Positions 18,106-27,288 of a stretch of DNA of 64,000 nt are shown in pieces. The DNA lies in contig NZ_CP020700.1 in the NCBI RefSeq assembly GCF_003932715.1, forward strand, positions 7,586,501-7,650,500. The letters are read 5' to 3'. This DNA comes from Streptomyces tsukubensis (GTDB taxonomy: Bacteria; Actinomycetota; Actinomycetes; Streptomycetales; Streptomycetaceae). Below the pieces are notes generated by a model, which was not told the DNA's origin, ran no database searches, and saw nothing but the letters and a program-made list of their open reading frames with translations. The position numbers and the translations under genes are program-made. How positions within the stretch are numbered: the first letter of the stretch is position 1; every line of letters begins with the position of its first letter.

Positions 18106-19326
18106 TCACACCAGGGGTTCGAACGCGGGCAGGGTGAGGGCCGAATGCGCCGGACGCCCCTCCGCCGGGGGCCGGGCAACGAGATGGCGCAGCATGTCGT
18201 TGCGTTCCTCCAGGGCCCGGGCGGTGGTGGGGAAGAGTGTGGCACTGCCCGCGCCGACCAGCTCCTGGTTCACGGTCACGAACCCACGCGTGTCGTGCTC
18301 GTAGGCAGCGAAGCCCGCGGCGTGGTCCCGGCCGGCCAGGGAAGCGGCGAGCATGTACGCGCCGACGAGCGCGAGGCTCGACCCTTGTCCCGTGAGGAAC
18401 GAGGGCGCGTACGCGGCGTCGCCCACCAGCGCGACCCTGCCGCTGGACCAGCGGGGCACACGGATCTGGCCGACCCCGTCGAAGAACAGGTCGTCCGCCT
18501 CGTCCATGGCTGCGAGCATGCCAGGGACCTGCCAGCCCGCGTCGGCGAAGACCGCGGCGACCAGGCTCCGCTCGGCCCCGGGATTCCGGAAGGCGTCGAC
18601 CGGCGGTTCCGGATGGGCGAAGTTCAGGAGGGCGTGCACCTCGTCGTCGTCCCCCACCGCGTACAGCGCCGCCGCCAGACCCGGGGCGTTCCACATCACG
18701 GCCTCGCGGGAGAGCCCGAAGGTGTTGCGCATGGTGAATCCGGCGAAGCAGTAGCCGAGATACCGGTGGAACTGCTCCTCGGGGCCGAACAGGAGCTTGC
18801 GCGTCCGCGAGTGCAGACCGTCGGCACCGAACACCATGCCGAAGGTACGGCTCCCGCCCCCGCGGAAGGTGATATCGACTCCGTCACCCGACTGGTCGAG
18901 GGTGTCGACGGATTCGTTGAACAGGAACTCCACGTCGTCGCGGACCGCCGCGTGGAGAGCGCCCGTCAGATCTCCACGCCGCACCTCCAGGTCCCGCCCC
19001 GCGACCCCTCCCGTGACGGCGTACGGGTCGACCGAGGCCACCTCGCTGCCGTCCCCTTCGAGAAATGCCAGCCGGCGCAGGTCGATATGGGCGTCGCGCA
19101 GCCGCGGCAGGATCCCCGTCCTCCGGACGACTTCGAGTGCGGTGCCGCGTACGTCGACGGGGTAGCCACCGCCACGGAGTGCGCCCGCCTTCTCCACCAC
19201 CGTGACCGCGTATCCGTAGCGGTTCAGCCAGAACGCGAGTGCGGTCCCCGCGACGCCGGCCCCGGATATCAGGACCGTACGCCTCGGTGTACTACGGGCA
19301 CCCTTCGACAGACCGGTGCGGGTCAT
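18106..19326 (-). CDS. FAD-dependent monooxygenase (aromatic hydroxylase / TetX-like)
   Basis: A 406-aa class A flavoprotein monooxygenase. It shows the Rossmann GAGVAGTALAFWLNRYG motif (about residues 20-37) and the second FAD motif GRVALVGDAAYAPS near residue 300. Members hydroxylate aromatic or polyketide substrates or inactivate drugs such as tetracyclines and rifamycins. It overlaps the upstream MFS exporter gene by 4 bases, and a divergent TetR gene controls the unit. This drug-modification-plus-efflux arrangement suggests resistance or detoxification. Confidence 0.85.
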   Translation of the reverse strand: MTRTGLSKGARSTPRRTVLISGAGVAGTALAFWLNRYGYAVTVVEKAGALRGGGYPVDVRGTALEVVRRTGILPRLRDAHIDLRRLAFLEGDGSEVASVDPYAVTGGVAGRDLEVRRGDLTGALHAAVRDDVEFLFNESVDTLDQSGDGVDITFRGGGSRTFGMVFGADGLHSRTRKLLFGPEEQFHRYLGYCFAGFTMRNTFGLSREAVMWNAPGLAAALYAVGDDDEVHALLNFAHPEPPVDAFRNPGAERSLVAAVFADAGWQVPGMLAAMDEADDLFFDGVGQIRVPRWSSGRVALVGDAAYAPSFLTGQGSSLALVGAYMLAASLAGRDHAAGFAAYEHDTRGFVTVNQELVGAGSATLFPTTARALEERNDMLRHLVARPPAEGRPAHSALTLPAFEPLV

Positions 19327-20723
19327 TCTTCGACTCCTTTGCTCAGGGTACGGGCGACCAGCAGGGACAGTGCGGTGACGGCTCCGGCCACGACGAAGCC
19401 GGTGACGAAGGCCGATTCGGCCGGGACATCCGACCCGGAAGGGGTACCGGCGGTGAGGATCGCACCACTGATCTGGACCCCGACGGCGAAGCCGATCACG
19501 CGGGTCACCAGGACCAGGCCGGTGGCAATGCCGGTGTCACCCGGATCGACGGCCGTTGCGGTGCCGGTCACCAGAGCCGTCACGCACAGGCCGTTGGCGA
19601 GCGCGATCATCGCCTTGCCGACGACGAGGTGCCAGACCTCGCTGTGCGCGGCCGCCAGAGCGAACAAGGCGGCGGTCATGACGGCGCCCCCCGTACAGAC
19701 CACGGCACGCGCGCCGAAACGCCGCGCGCCGATCCCGCTCAACGGCCCGGCCAGCGAGGCGACCACGGCGCCCGGCAGCAGGAAGAAGCCGATCTCGGTG
19801 GCACCGGCTCCGAATCCGTAGTCGTCGGCGGATACCGCGAACAGCTGCGGGACGAGATGGACCGCCACCGCGGTACCGGCGCATATCACGAACGTCAGCA
19901 CACACGACTTCCACACCGCGGGCCGTGCCAGCAGGCCCAGATCGACCATCGGCGAGGCCGCGCGGCGCTCAACGGCCGTCCAGCCGGTCACGAGCGCGGC
20001 CAGAACCACGACGAGGGCGAGGAGCATGAGTGGCTGCGAGCCGATGATGTCCGGTGCCAGCGCGAGGGCGAGCATGAGCGTCACCAGCGCCGCGCTCAGA
20101 AGAAGCAGGCCGGGCCAGTCGACCCCGGCGTCGTCCGGCCGACCCGGCGGATCGTCCGGCATGAGCCTGTTCACCAGCAGGGTGGCCCCGATCACCGCGA
20201 TCGTGGGCAGCGCGAACATCCAGTGCCGGGACAGCCCTTCCGCCACGGGCCCGGCCGACAGCGTCCCCGCCATCCCGCCGCCCACGAACAACCCGCTGAC
20301 CACCCCGATGGCCACCTTCGACTCCGCTGCGGGGAGGTGCTTGCGCACCAGGATGAACGACAGGGGCAGCGCGCCCACCATCGCCCCCTGCAGTACCTGA
20401 CCCAGCAGCAGCACCTGAAGGTTCGGTGCCAGGGCCGACACCAGACCACCTGCACAGACCACCGTCATCAGCCGGATGAGGATCCGTTTTCCGCCGTAGC
20501 GGTCGCCCAGCCTGCCTGCGATCGGGGTGACGAGTGCTCCGGTGACGAGGAGCACGATGCTGAGTAACGCCCCTTCGGCGGGGCTCATGTCCAGCTCGCG
20601 CTGCAGGAGGGGGAGTGTCGGCGTCACCACTGACTCCAGGGCTCCGGTGGCGACGGCCAGCATGCTCAGAGCCCCGACGGCGGTCTTCCCGATACGGATC
20701 GGGGGTGCCGGAACGGTGGTCAT
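19323..20723 (-). CDS. MFS drug efflux transporter (DHA2-like)
   Basis: A 466-aa major facilitator protein, about 14 membrane helices. It has the GRLGDRYGGKRILI loop-2/3 motif and TLPLLQRELDMSP early in the sequence, typical of actinobacterial drug exporters. ATG at 20723 has AAAGGA upstream and is preferred over the ATGs 18 and 33 bases further up. It is co-transcribed with the FAD monooxygenase and separated from the divergent TetR gene by a palindromic operator. Confidence 0.88.
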   Translation of the reverse strand: MTTVPAPPIRIGKTAVGALSMLAVATGALESVVTPTLPLLQRELDMSPAEGALLSIVLLVTGALVTPIAGRLGDRYGGKRILIRLMTVVCAGGLVSALAPNLQVLLLGQVLQGAMVGALPLSFILVRKHLPAAESKVAIGVVSGLFVGGGMAGTLSAGPVAEGLSRHWMFALPTIAVIGATLLVNRLMPDDPPGRPDDAGVDWPGLLLLSAALVTLMLALALAPDIIGSQPLMLLALVVVLAALVTGWTAVERRAASPMVDLGLLARPAVWKSCVLTFVICAGTAVAVHLVPQLFAVSADDYGFGAGATEIGFFLLPGAVVASLAGPLSGIGARRFGARAVVCTGGAVMTAALFALAAAHSEVWHLVVGKAMIALANGLCVTALVTGTATAVDPGDTGIATGLVLVTRVIGFAVGVQISGAILTAGTPSGSDVPAESAFVTGFVVAGAVTALSLLVARTLSKGVEE

Positions 20724-20810
20724 GGAAGTCCTTTCCGTCATGGCCGGGAGGGTCAAGGGGGCCGCCCCCTCGGGTGGCGCTGCCCGCCCGGCATCGCCCC
20801 CGACCCGAAA

Positions 20811-20833
20811 CTACACTACACCGTGCAGTGTAG
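20811..20833. promoter_or_regulatory. TetR-type operator between MFS and tetR genes
   Basis: A 23-bp near-perfect palindrome: outer arms CTACACT and AGTGTAG are exact, with only one asymmetric base pair inside plus the centre. It lies 19 bases before the tetR start and about 90 bases before the MFS start, placed to repress both. Confidence 0.85.
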
Positions 20834-20851
20834 AAAGGTTAGGATGCGATC

Positions 20852-21490
20852 ATGCCGACCACGAAGACCCTGCGCGAGGGATCCACGCCGAAGCGGGCCG
20901 CGATCCTCGCGGCGGCCCGGGAACTGTTCCTCTCCGACGGCTTCGACCGATCCAGCGTCGATGCGGTCGCCGGCCGCGCCGGAGTGTCCAAACGGACGGT
21001 GTACGACTACTTCGGCGACAAGCAGACCCTGCTGCAAGCGGTCGTCGACTCCATCGGCCGGTCGCTGATCGCCACGATCGGACGCACCCTCGACGAAACG
21101 CTCACCGACGTCACCGAGTTCACCGAGCTGGAGGACGCCCTGGTGGCGTTCTCGATGACGATCGCGACCGACATGCTCGGCTCGGGGGAGTACGCGACGC
21201 TGCAGCGACTGGTCCGGACGGAGTCGGGTCATCTGCCGCACCGGGGCTACAACTCGATGGCAGACACCCCCGACGAGGCGATCGCCGAGCGGTTCGCCGC
21301 CTTCGCCGCGGCCGGACTGCTCGAAGTCCCCGACCCCCGTCTCGCGGCCGACCAGTTCATCGCGCTGACGTTCGGCGTCGCGCTGGACAGGCTTGGTTCC
21401 GCGAACGCCACGGAGGACGCCCGGGTCCGGCCGCTCGTCGTCGAAGGAGTGCGGACCTTCCTCAGGGCGTATCGAACGGGGCAGCGCTGA
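20852..21490 (+). CDS. TetR-family repressor of the MFS/monooxygenase unit
   Basis: A 212-aa TetR regulator. The N-terminal HTH (ILAAARELFLSDGFDRSS, then GVSKRTVYDYFGDK) is at residues 20-65, and a helical ligand domain with a TetR_C_7-like layout (AefR-type) follows. ATG at 20852 is preceded by AGGTTAGGA. Divergent from the efflux operon with a palindrome at its own promoter, it very probably represses itself and the exporter/monooxygenase genes until a drug ligand binds. Confidence 0.9.
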   Translation: MPTTKTLREGSTPKRAAILAAARELFLSDGFDRSSVDAVAGRAGVSKRTVYDYFGDKQTLLQAVVDSIGRSLIATIGRTLDETLTDVTEFTELEDALVAFSMTIATDMLGSGEYATLQRLVRTESGHLPHRGYNSMADTPDEAIAERFAAFAAAGLLEVPDPRLAADQFIALTFGVALDRLGSANATEDARVRPLVVEGVRTFLRAYRTGQR

Positions 21491-22802
21491 GGCACGGTGC
21501 ATGGGCGCTCCGTCGGGCCATGCGGCGAAAAGCTGTGGGCCCAGCTACCAAGAATTACGACGAGTGGTCGGGGCGCAATTCCCGAGAGTGGACGGACCGG
21601 ACTGCGGGATCCGGGGGCGGGCGGTGTGCGCTGCGTGCGCTCTCGATGTCGGCGAGGTTGGTCTTGCTCGCAACTATCTGTCGTATCCGTTTCGGACAGA
21701 TTGAAAAGTAAGGCTGAGGGCAGGGCCTGCGGCAAACTGCTGAGGAGGGCCCGGTAGCTACCGGGTTTTTCGCACCGCTGTGTATTTCAGGCGGTGCGAA
21801 AAACCCGGTAGCAGAGAGGGACGGATGGGCCAGCCGAGAGCTTGGCTCAGGTGATTAAACCGCAGGTCAGGCCGCACAGAATTAATTATGCAGGATTTTT
21901 GGATCGTTGTGCCATGCCTGGCCGTACAGGTTGGAAGTGATGGCTGGCGTGGAGGCCTACGAGTCTATCCGGCGTTGGTAAGGGGAAAATTAGCCGGAAC
22001 TCGGCAATGTGATCGCATGCCGTGCTCTATAACTGGTCCAGTTGCCAAGGATCTCATGCTTCACCTGGGTGTACACGGAAGGCACTGATGCGGACCAGCT
22101 TCTTGCCGACGCGATTTATGGCGCTAGTGCACTGCCTCGTTATTCCGCTGACTATGTGCGCACTCCATCGCGGATATCAGACCGCCACCTCACGAACCTG
22201 CCTCAACTATGTGTCGCGCTTTGTTGAAGTACCGAAGGCTGCCGGCGTCCCCGGCGCCTGCTGCCCCGGTCCCGACAGAGCCCCGCAGATGCGGGGAGCA
22301 TGTGCCTCTTTGAGAGCGGGCCCGCCTGAGCAGTGGACCATCCCTGCGGATGCTGGGAAGCCCGGGACGGGCGTGGCTGTCTGAGCCCGAAACCAGGTTG
22401 ACGGTTGATGGCCTTGATCTACTGGGTCCCGTGCCTGATGAAGGTTTCTGTCGGGCGAGAGGCAGTTCGGATGCTACCCGAGGTCGGTCGGCACGCCCTC
22501 GGTGACCGCTGATGCCGGCCGTCGAACTGTGACCGGCGAACACGGCTGGGTTGCTCTACCCCCGTCGCGTCACACGTCGATGTCTGAGAACCCCGGCCAG
22601 GACGGGGCGCCACGATGAGGACGGCCCCGTGTGTGTCGCAGCAAAGCGTCCACCAGGGCTCGACCGACCAGCCTTCCAAGGAGCTGATCTGCCGCATGTA
22701 TGACCCTGCCTTCCGCCTGCTGGTCGACCCAGTGCCCTTACCGCAAGGCGGCTCCCGGCGTTCCCGGGGGAGCCTGGCGAACCTGGTGTTGAGGGGGCGG
22801 TT
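21491..22802. other. 1.3-kb gene-poor, lower-GC stretch
   Basis: No reading frame here has Streptomyces codon bias and none matches a family I know. Base composition is clearly less GC-rich than both flanks, particularly 21680-22230, with A/T-rich patches such as 21880-21900. Its only obvious structure is the long hairpin at 21757-21812. It may be the remnant of an integrated or lost element, or an untranslated locus. Confidence 0.5.
21750..21812. repeat. 22-bp perfect inverted repeat overlapped by a 16-bp palindrome
   Basis: 21757-21778 and 21791-21812 are perfect 22-bp inverted copies separated by 12 bases (TGTGTATTTCAG). The left arm also overlaps a 16-bp perfect palindrome at 21750-21765 built on CCCGGTAGC. 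Two mutually exclusive hairpins are therefore possible: arm with arm, or the left arm with its own upstream flank. The arms contain internal T5/A5 runs rather than a trailing U-tract, so this is not a standard terminator. Confidence 0.9.
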
Positions 22803-23021
22803 GTGGTGACGGTGGAGAGCCTTCTTGTCCCGCTTCCTCCACCGCTCATTGCGTTCTGTCGTGTGTGTGGTCGTGTGACGACGGCGCCGGTGGAGGTCGG
22901 GTACGTAGAGCGTGCCAGCGGACCTGGGTTGGTGATGTACGTCTGCCCTGAACACGCCACCACGCTCACGCCTGGGCCTGTGCCGGGCGAGTTGAGCCGG
23001 GGCGGAGGTTCCGATGACTGA
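22803..23021 (+). CDS. Small putative zinc-binding protein
   Basis: A 72-aa product with a compact metal-site pattern: FCRVCG (CxxC) near residue 19 and VCPEHA (CxxxH) near 49. It starts at GTG 22803 (or 22806) with GAGGGGGCGG 6-15 bases upstream, and overlaps the next gene by 8 bases. I recognise the style as a small actinobacterial conserved protein but cannot assign a function. It could be a zinc ribbon that helps the partner encoded downstream. Confidence 0.65.
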   Translation: MVTVESLLVPLPPPLIAFCRVCGRVTTAPVEVGYVERASGPGLVMYVCPEHATTLTPGPVPGELSRGGGSDD

Positions 23022-23658
23022 TGTGTCCTCCCTCTCGTGGTTCCGGGGACGGGTTGTGCCGTGGGTGACGCCGTGGTCCGGCGCGCCGGTCCTGGCCGAG
23101 CCGGTTGTGGTCGCTCCTGGTGGGGGTGGTATCGGATACGAGGATGAAGGTGTCCAGGACCGGACGCCCGACGGGGTGTTGGTCGCCCGTGGCCGGGGGA
23201 TTTGCCCTGTGGGTGGCGGCGGTCGGCCGTTGTACGACCAGCTGGACTCGCGCCGCCAGCGCCGCGCCACGGACCGGCTGCTGTGCCAGGTCTGCGGTCG
23301 GAAGCCTCCGCACTCCCCGAGCGGGCCGCTCTGGCTGGTAGCCGGCGCAGAGCCGCTCGAAGGGGCGCTGACCATCACGCCACCTGTGTGCCCTGCGCCC
23401 TGCGCGGTCTTGGCGGTGAAGCAGTGCCCGGAGCTTGGACGTGGTTACACGGCCGTCCGGGTGCGGTACCCGCGTCCGTGGGGTCACCAGGGTGTCCTGT
23501 ACGTACCCGACACCAGTCATGCACGCAGGGTTCGGCCGACTGATGAGTCGGTTCAGTTGCCGTACGGGAATCCGTATCTGCCGTGGCTGCTGGCTGATCG
23601 GTCCGTCACTCGACTGATGGGGTGCACTCCCGCCGATCTCACCGAGGGTGCCCGGTGA
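23014..23658 (+). CDS. Unrecognised 214-aa protein coupled to the small zinc protein
   Basis: ATG at 23014 lies inside the end of the preceding gene, so the two are translationally coupled. Residues near 90 carry [11 protein letters not shown] and near 125 [15 protein letters not shown], which gives at least four cysteines that could bind metal. There is no signal peptide or membrane helix. The C-terminal part is rich in prolines and aromatic residues. The GC bias is weaker than that of neighbouring genes, which together with the low-GC stretch just upstream hints at transfer. Function unknown. Confidence 0.65.
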   Translation: MTDVSSLSWFRGRVVPWVTPWSGAPVLAEPVVVAPGGGGIGYEDEGVQDRTPDGVLVARGRGICPVGGGGRPLYDQLDSRRQRRATDRLLCQVCGRKPPHSPSGPLWLVAGAEPLEGALTITPPVCPAPCAVLAVKQCPELGRGYTAVRVRYPRPWGHQGVLYVPDTSHARRVRPTDESVQLPYGNPYLPWLLADRSVTRLMGCTPADLTEGAR

Positions 23659-23940
23659 CCTCGTACCCCGAGATTAACGCGAACCGCCTCATATGGTTCA
23701 AGATTGACTTTTCGGTTGTCTATGAGATCGTCGTGCAGGCGGAATGGGTGCGGCCGGGGCGAGGCTGACACGGGTGGCGGTGCGGGTGCGTCAGTTGCGC
23801 GCGCTCCTCGGAGGATTGAGCCGTACGGCGATCACCGGCGGCCGGTTCTGCGGCGAATCCCCGGTTCCGGACAAGCTGTCGCTCCCGACGTCCGCTCCCC
23901 CCGGCCGTCAGCCGAACGGCACTCGTCGACGAGGGGAATC

Positions 23941-25662
23941 ATGAGCACAACAAGCCGGAAGCGTCTGTGGGCCGGGGGGCTCTCCGTCGCGGCGGCCGTA
24001 GCCCTGGCGGCCGGGCTCGTGGCCGCCGTGCCCGGGGCGGAGCGCTCGCCGGGCGGGTTCACGGCGCCGGACATCAGTCTGGTGGTGGCATCGCCCGAGG
24101 TCACCCTTCAGCAGTGGGAGGACGCGGACGGTCGGAGATATGTCGACCTGGGTGGTCTGGGGGCCTACGTCGGAGTCGAGGGCGGGCCACTGGAGCTGAG
24201 GGCGACCCGCGCCCTCGGGGCGGAGCAGGTCCGGGTTCAGCAGTTCGTCCACGACGGTGTGAGGGTCATCAGGAAGGATCTGCCCGCCGGTCTGGTGACG
24301 GACCTCGGGGGGCTGCCGGGCTTCACGGAGATCACCTTCATCGGCGCGGACGGAGAGGCCGTCGCCACCAGCCGGGAGACCTTCTGCCCGAACAACGCAT
24401 CGGCCCGTATCGACCCCGGCGCCGTGCCCGTGCCGCGCTACCCGGAGCAGTGCCATGACGGGCCCTTCACCCTCGGCATGGTGTGGGGCGTCGAGAAGGG
24501 CTGGGCCACCAACACCAGCGCGGGCTTGACCAGCGTCCCCCTGCCGCTGGCCACCGGCAGGTACACGGCGCGGATCTCCGTGGCGGAGAAGTACCGGGAA
24601 CTCTTCGGTATCGCGGACGAGCCGCAGACCGTGAAGGTGAACGTGACACCTCCGGATCCGGCCCCGAATCCGGCCGTCGATCCGGCTCCGGGCCGCGCCT
24701 CCGCCCACTCCGCCCACTCCGCCCACTCCGCGCATTCGGGAGACAGCGGCGCCCTGTCCGGGGCGGCCGGACGCGGGACGGCGGAGGACAGCTCCTATCC
24801 GCCGGCCGTACCGGAGGTCCCGCACGCGCTGAAGCAGCCCGCCCGCGCCGCGCTCAAGCTGCTGGGCGACGGCCCCGGCTACACCGACGGCTCCCGGTTC
24901 GCCCCGCGTGCGAAGGCCGCGGCTGCGCGGCCGGCGGGGCCGCCCGTGGTGCCGGCCCATGTGCCCAAGCCCGATCTGCGCGCCCTGCCCGTCTGGGACA
25001 TCGCCGTCGAGACCGAGCGCCGGGGCGAGCCGGAGGGCCGCGACCACCTCGCCTTCGCCAGCACGACCTGGAACTCGGGCGACTCGCCGCTCGTCGTCGA
25101 CGGATTCCGGCAGTCCGGCAAACCGCTGATGGACGCGTACCAGTACTTCTACGACGCCAGGGGCCGACAGGCCGGACACGCTCCCACGGGCACCATGGAG
25201 TGGGACCCGCGGGTGGGCCACAACCACTGGCACTTCACCGACTTCGCCGCCTACCGGCTGCTGACCGAGGACCGGAAGGAGGCCCTGCGCAGCGACAAGG
25301 AGGCGTTCTGCCTGGTCAACACCGATGCCGTCGACTACACGCTGAAGCGCGCCGACTGGCGCCCCAGCGGGACCGACCTGAGCAGCGCCTGCGGTCAGGG
25401 CGAGCCGCAGGCGCTCTCCATCCGCCAGTCGCTCGCCGTCGGCTCCGGCGACACCTACAGCCGTGATCTGCCGGGCCAGTCCTTCGACATCACGGACGTA
25501 CCGAACGGCACGTACTGGATTCAGGTCGTGGCCAACCCGTCCGGGCGGCTCCACGAGAAGAGTCTCGCCAACAACAATGCCTATCGGAAGATCGTCCTCG
25601 GCGGCAGGCCCGGTGCCCGCACCGTGACCGCCGCCCCGCTCGGCGCCGACCTGACCGGGTGA
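23941..25662 (+). CDS. Secreted lysyl-oxidase-like protein
   Basis: A 573-aa exported protein. The signal peptide is at residues 1-30 (KRLWAGGLSVAAAVALAAGLVAAVPG), then a unique N-terminal domain (about 40-225), a low-complexity linker with tandem Ser-Ala-His units (about 254-265) and a lysyl-oxidase-type domain (about 345-560). The copper-site motif GHNHWHF is present, with His427, His429 and His431. Lysyl oxidases oxidatively deaminate lysine side chains. In Streptomyces the substrate is probably a cell-wall or extracellular protein. GAGGGG lies just before ATG 23941. It appears to be a single-gene unit. Confidence 0.88.
   Translation: MSTTSRKRLWAGGLSVAAAVALAAGLVAAVPGAERSPGGFTAPDISLVVASPEVTLQQWEDADGRRYVDLGGLGAYVGVEGGPLELRATRALGAEQVRVQQFVHDGVRVIRKDLPAGLVTDLGGLPGFTEITFIGADGEAVATSRETFCPNNASARIDPGAVPVPRYPEQCHDGPFTLGMVWGVEKGWATNTSAGLTSVPLPLATGRYTARISVAEKYRELFGIADEPQTVKVNVTPPDPAPNPAVDPAPGRASAHSAHSAHSAHSGDSGALSGAAGRGTAEDSSYPPAVPEVPHALKQPARAALKLLGDGPGYTDGSRFAPRAKAAAARPAGPPVVPAHVPKPDLRALPVWDIAVETERRGEPEGRDHLAFASTTWNSGDSPLVVDGFRQSGKPLMDAYQYFYDARGRQAGHAPTGTMEWDPRVGHNHWHFTDFAAYRLLTEDRKEALRSDKEAFCLVNTDAVDYTLKRADWRPSGTDLSSACGQGEPQALSIRQSLAVGSGDTYSRDLPGQSFDITDVPNGTYWIQVVANPSGRLHEKSLANNNAYRKIVLGGRPGARTVTAAPLGADLTG
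24700..24735 (+). repeat. 9-bp tandem repeat in the lysyl-oxidase linker
   Basis: Three exact copies of TCCGCCCAC plus a diverged fourth encode Ser-Ala-His units in the linker between the N-terminal and catalytic domains. A histidine-rich linker beside a copper enzyme could take part in metal loading, but expansion by slippage alone would also explain it. Confidence 0.85.
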
Positions 25663-25770
25663 GCAGAGGCCCGGGGCGGGTGGTGCGGACGGCGCGAGGC
25701 CCCTGGGAGGGTTCCCGCGAGGGCGGGGCCGCGCACCTCCGTGTGCTCGGCTGTCCGCCGCGGACGGCCG

Positions 25771-26793
25771 TCAGACCCAGCCCCGGCGTGCCGCCTCCGC
25801 GCCGGCCTGGAAGCGGCTGCGGGCGGCCAGCCTGCCGGTCAGGTCGGCGTTCATCCGGCGTACGGTACGCAGCGAGACGCCGAGGCGGCGGGCGATGCTC
25901 TCGTCCGTGTGCCCCTTGGAGAGCAGGCGCAGCAGCTCCTTCTCCTGCGGGCTGAGGCCGTCGCTGTCGTGGAGCGGCGCGGGGCCGACCGGATTGGCCC
26001 GGGCCCAGTACTCCTCGAAGAGCAGCCGGGCCACCGTGACGGCGCCGACGCTCCGCAGCTCAAGCGCCCCGGCCCGCCCGTCCCTCGGGTCGAGCGGGAC
26101 GAGCGCCACCTCACGGTCGAAGATCACCATCGGGATCGCCAGTGACGGCAGGGTACGGGCTTCGCCGCCGAGGCCGCCCAGCCAGTTGACGTAGCGCACG
26201 GTTTCCGGGGCGTTGCGGAAACTGTCCTGGTAGATGCTGCGGATCCGGACGCCGCGGGCCAGTGCCCGCTGGTCGAGCGGCCTGCTGTCGGCGATGGCAT
26301 CGGGCGGCTGGGCCCCGCCGGGCGACAGCGACAGGTACTCGAACCGCACCAGTTCGGCGAGCTCGGCCAGCCGTACGCGCATTTCGTTGCGGCCCTCCAG
26401 CCGCTTGACGACGTCGTAGCCGCGGGGGAGGCGGGCGGTCCGGCGGGCCGTGAGGGTGGTGACGGCCGCTTTCGCCTCCTCCAGTCCCCGCTGCTGTTTG
26501 GCGAGTTCGGCCTCCCGCCGGGAGAGCAGATAGGGCAGGCTGACATCGGGGTCGGCGGCCCGGAAGAGCTGCTCGCCCGCCGCATGGATGTCCGCCTGGT
26601 CCAGTAAGCAGAGGTCCGCGAGCCGGTCGAGCGCGCAGCGTACCTCCTCCTCGCTGCGGCCCACTCTGGTCACGATCTCGTCGAGTCTGAGTTCGGGTTC
26701 CTCCAGGAACAGCCGGTAGACGGCTTCCGTCTTCGAATCCAGGCCGAGTGCGTCAAACAATCCTTCCCCCCAAAATCTCCGGTTTTTGCGCAC
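25771..26793 (-). CDS. TrmB-like/LuxR-type transcriptional regulator
   Basis: A 340-aa regulator with an N-terminal TrmB-like winged helix (residues 10-75, LDSKTEAVYRLFLEEPELRL), a coiled region (about 100-125), a middle domain and a C-terminal GerE HTH (about 280-335, LSPQEKELLRLLSKGHTDESIARRLGVS). The same architecture recurs at 53000-53983 in this window. It is divergent from the glycosyltransferase operon starting at 27289 and is a natural candidate for its regulator. The ligand is unknown. Confidence 0.85.
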   Translation of the reverse strand: MRKNRRFWGEGLFDALGLDSKTEAVYRLFLEEPELRLDEIVTRVGRSEEEVRCALDRLADLCLLDQADIHAAGEQLFRAADPDVSLPYLLSRREAELAKQQRGLEEAKAAVTTLTARRTARLPRGYDVVKRLEGRNEMRVRLAELAELVRFEYLSLSPGGAQPPDAIADSRPLDQRALARGVRIRSIYQDSFRNAPETVRYVNWLGGLGGEARTLPSLAIPMVIFDREVALVPLDPRDGRAGALELRSVGAVTVARLLFEEYWARANPVGPAPLHDSDGLSPQEKELLRLLSKGHTDESIARRLGVSLRTVRRMNADLTGRLAARSRFQAGAEAARRGWV

Positions 26794-27125
26794 ATCATTC
26801 CGCTCAAGTGCACAAGTGTGGGCGCGAGTTCAGAATTCGGTCGGGTAACGCGCGACCGGACCGGGCGGGGTGGCGCCGAGGAACATCCTCCGACCTGCCA
26901 AAGGTATGGACCAGTCGGAGGGTCTGGCCGAAAGCTGCCGGGCACCTCGCTGCCAGCGGGTCGGTTCCGCCTGTTCGGCGGCGCTCCGTGGCACAACTTC
27001 CGGTGGCAGCCGGTTGCGGCGGTACGGCCTGCCACCCGCCGGGTGTGGCCGCTGCCGCGGCGGGCCGACCAGAATCGGCGCCGGGCCGGAGGAGCTCCGG
27101 TCCCACTGCCGAGGGGAGCAGCCAC
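26794..27125. promoter_or_regulatory. Divergent intergenic region before the glycoconjugate operon
   Basis: About 330 bases without coding bias lie between the TrmB/LuxR gene and the first possible small frame. An AT-richer part (26755-26830) lies next to the regulator start and presumably carries its promoter. No clear operator palindrome was found. Confidence 0.4.
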
Positions 27126-27269
27126 ATGATGAACTCGCCGCGCGGACCCGCCGTCGGAACCGCCTCCGTCGAGGGGGGCCGGGGCCCCCGGCGGACCGCT
27201 GCGGGGGCGCCCCCGGGACCGCCCGGCACCGGCCCGGGGCGGGTTCCGGACGGGGACGTACGGGGCTGA
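27126..27269 (+). CDS. Possible 47-aa Gly/Pro/Arg-rich small ORF
   Basis: Two consecutive ATG codons (27126, 27129) follow GAGGGGAGCAGCCAC, a good ribosome site, and open a 47-codon frame ending 19 bases before the next gene. The product is disordered and rich in Gly, Pro and Arg, with no signal, Cys or recognisable precursor motif. It could be a leader peptide or a chance frame in GC-rich DNA. Confidence 0.3.
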   Translation: MMNSPRGPAVGTASVEGGRGPRRTAAGAPPGPPGTGPGRVPDGDVRG

Positions 27270-27288
27270 GCCCCGAGCGCGCTGCCTC

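Noticed and set aside
21750..21812. Treating the hairpin as an insertion-sequence end or CRISPR repeat
   Set aside because: No transposase, no second copy and no repeat-spacer periodicity were found in the window.
22556..22969. 137-codon minus-strand frame in the gene-poor region
   Set aside because: Antisense to the small zinc-protein gene at one end and without coding bias elsewhere.
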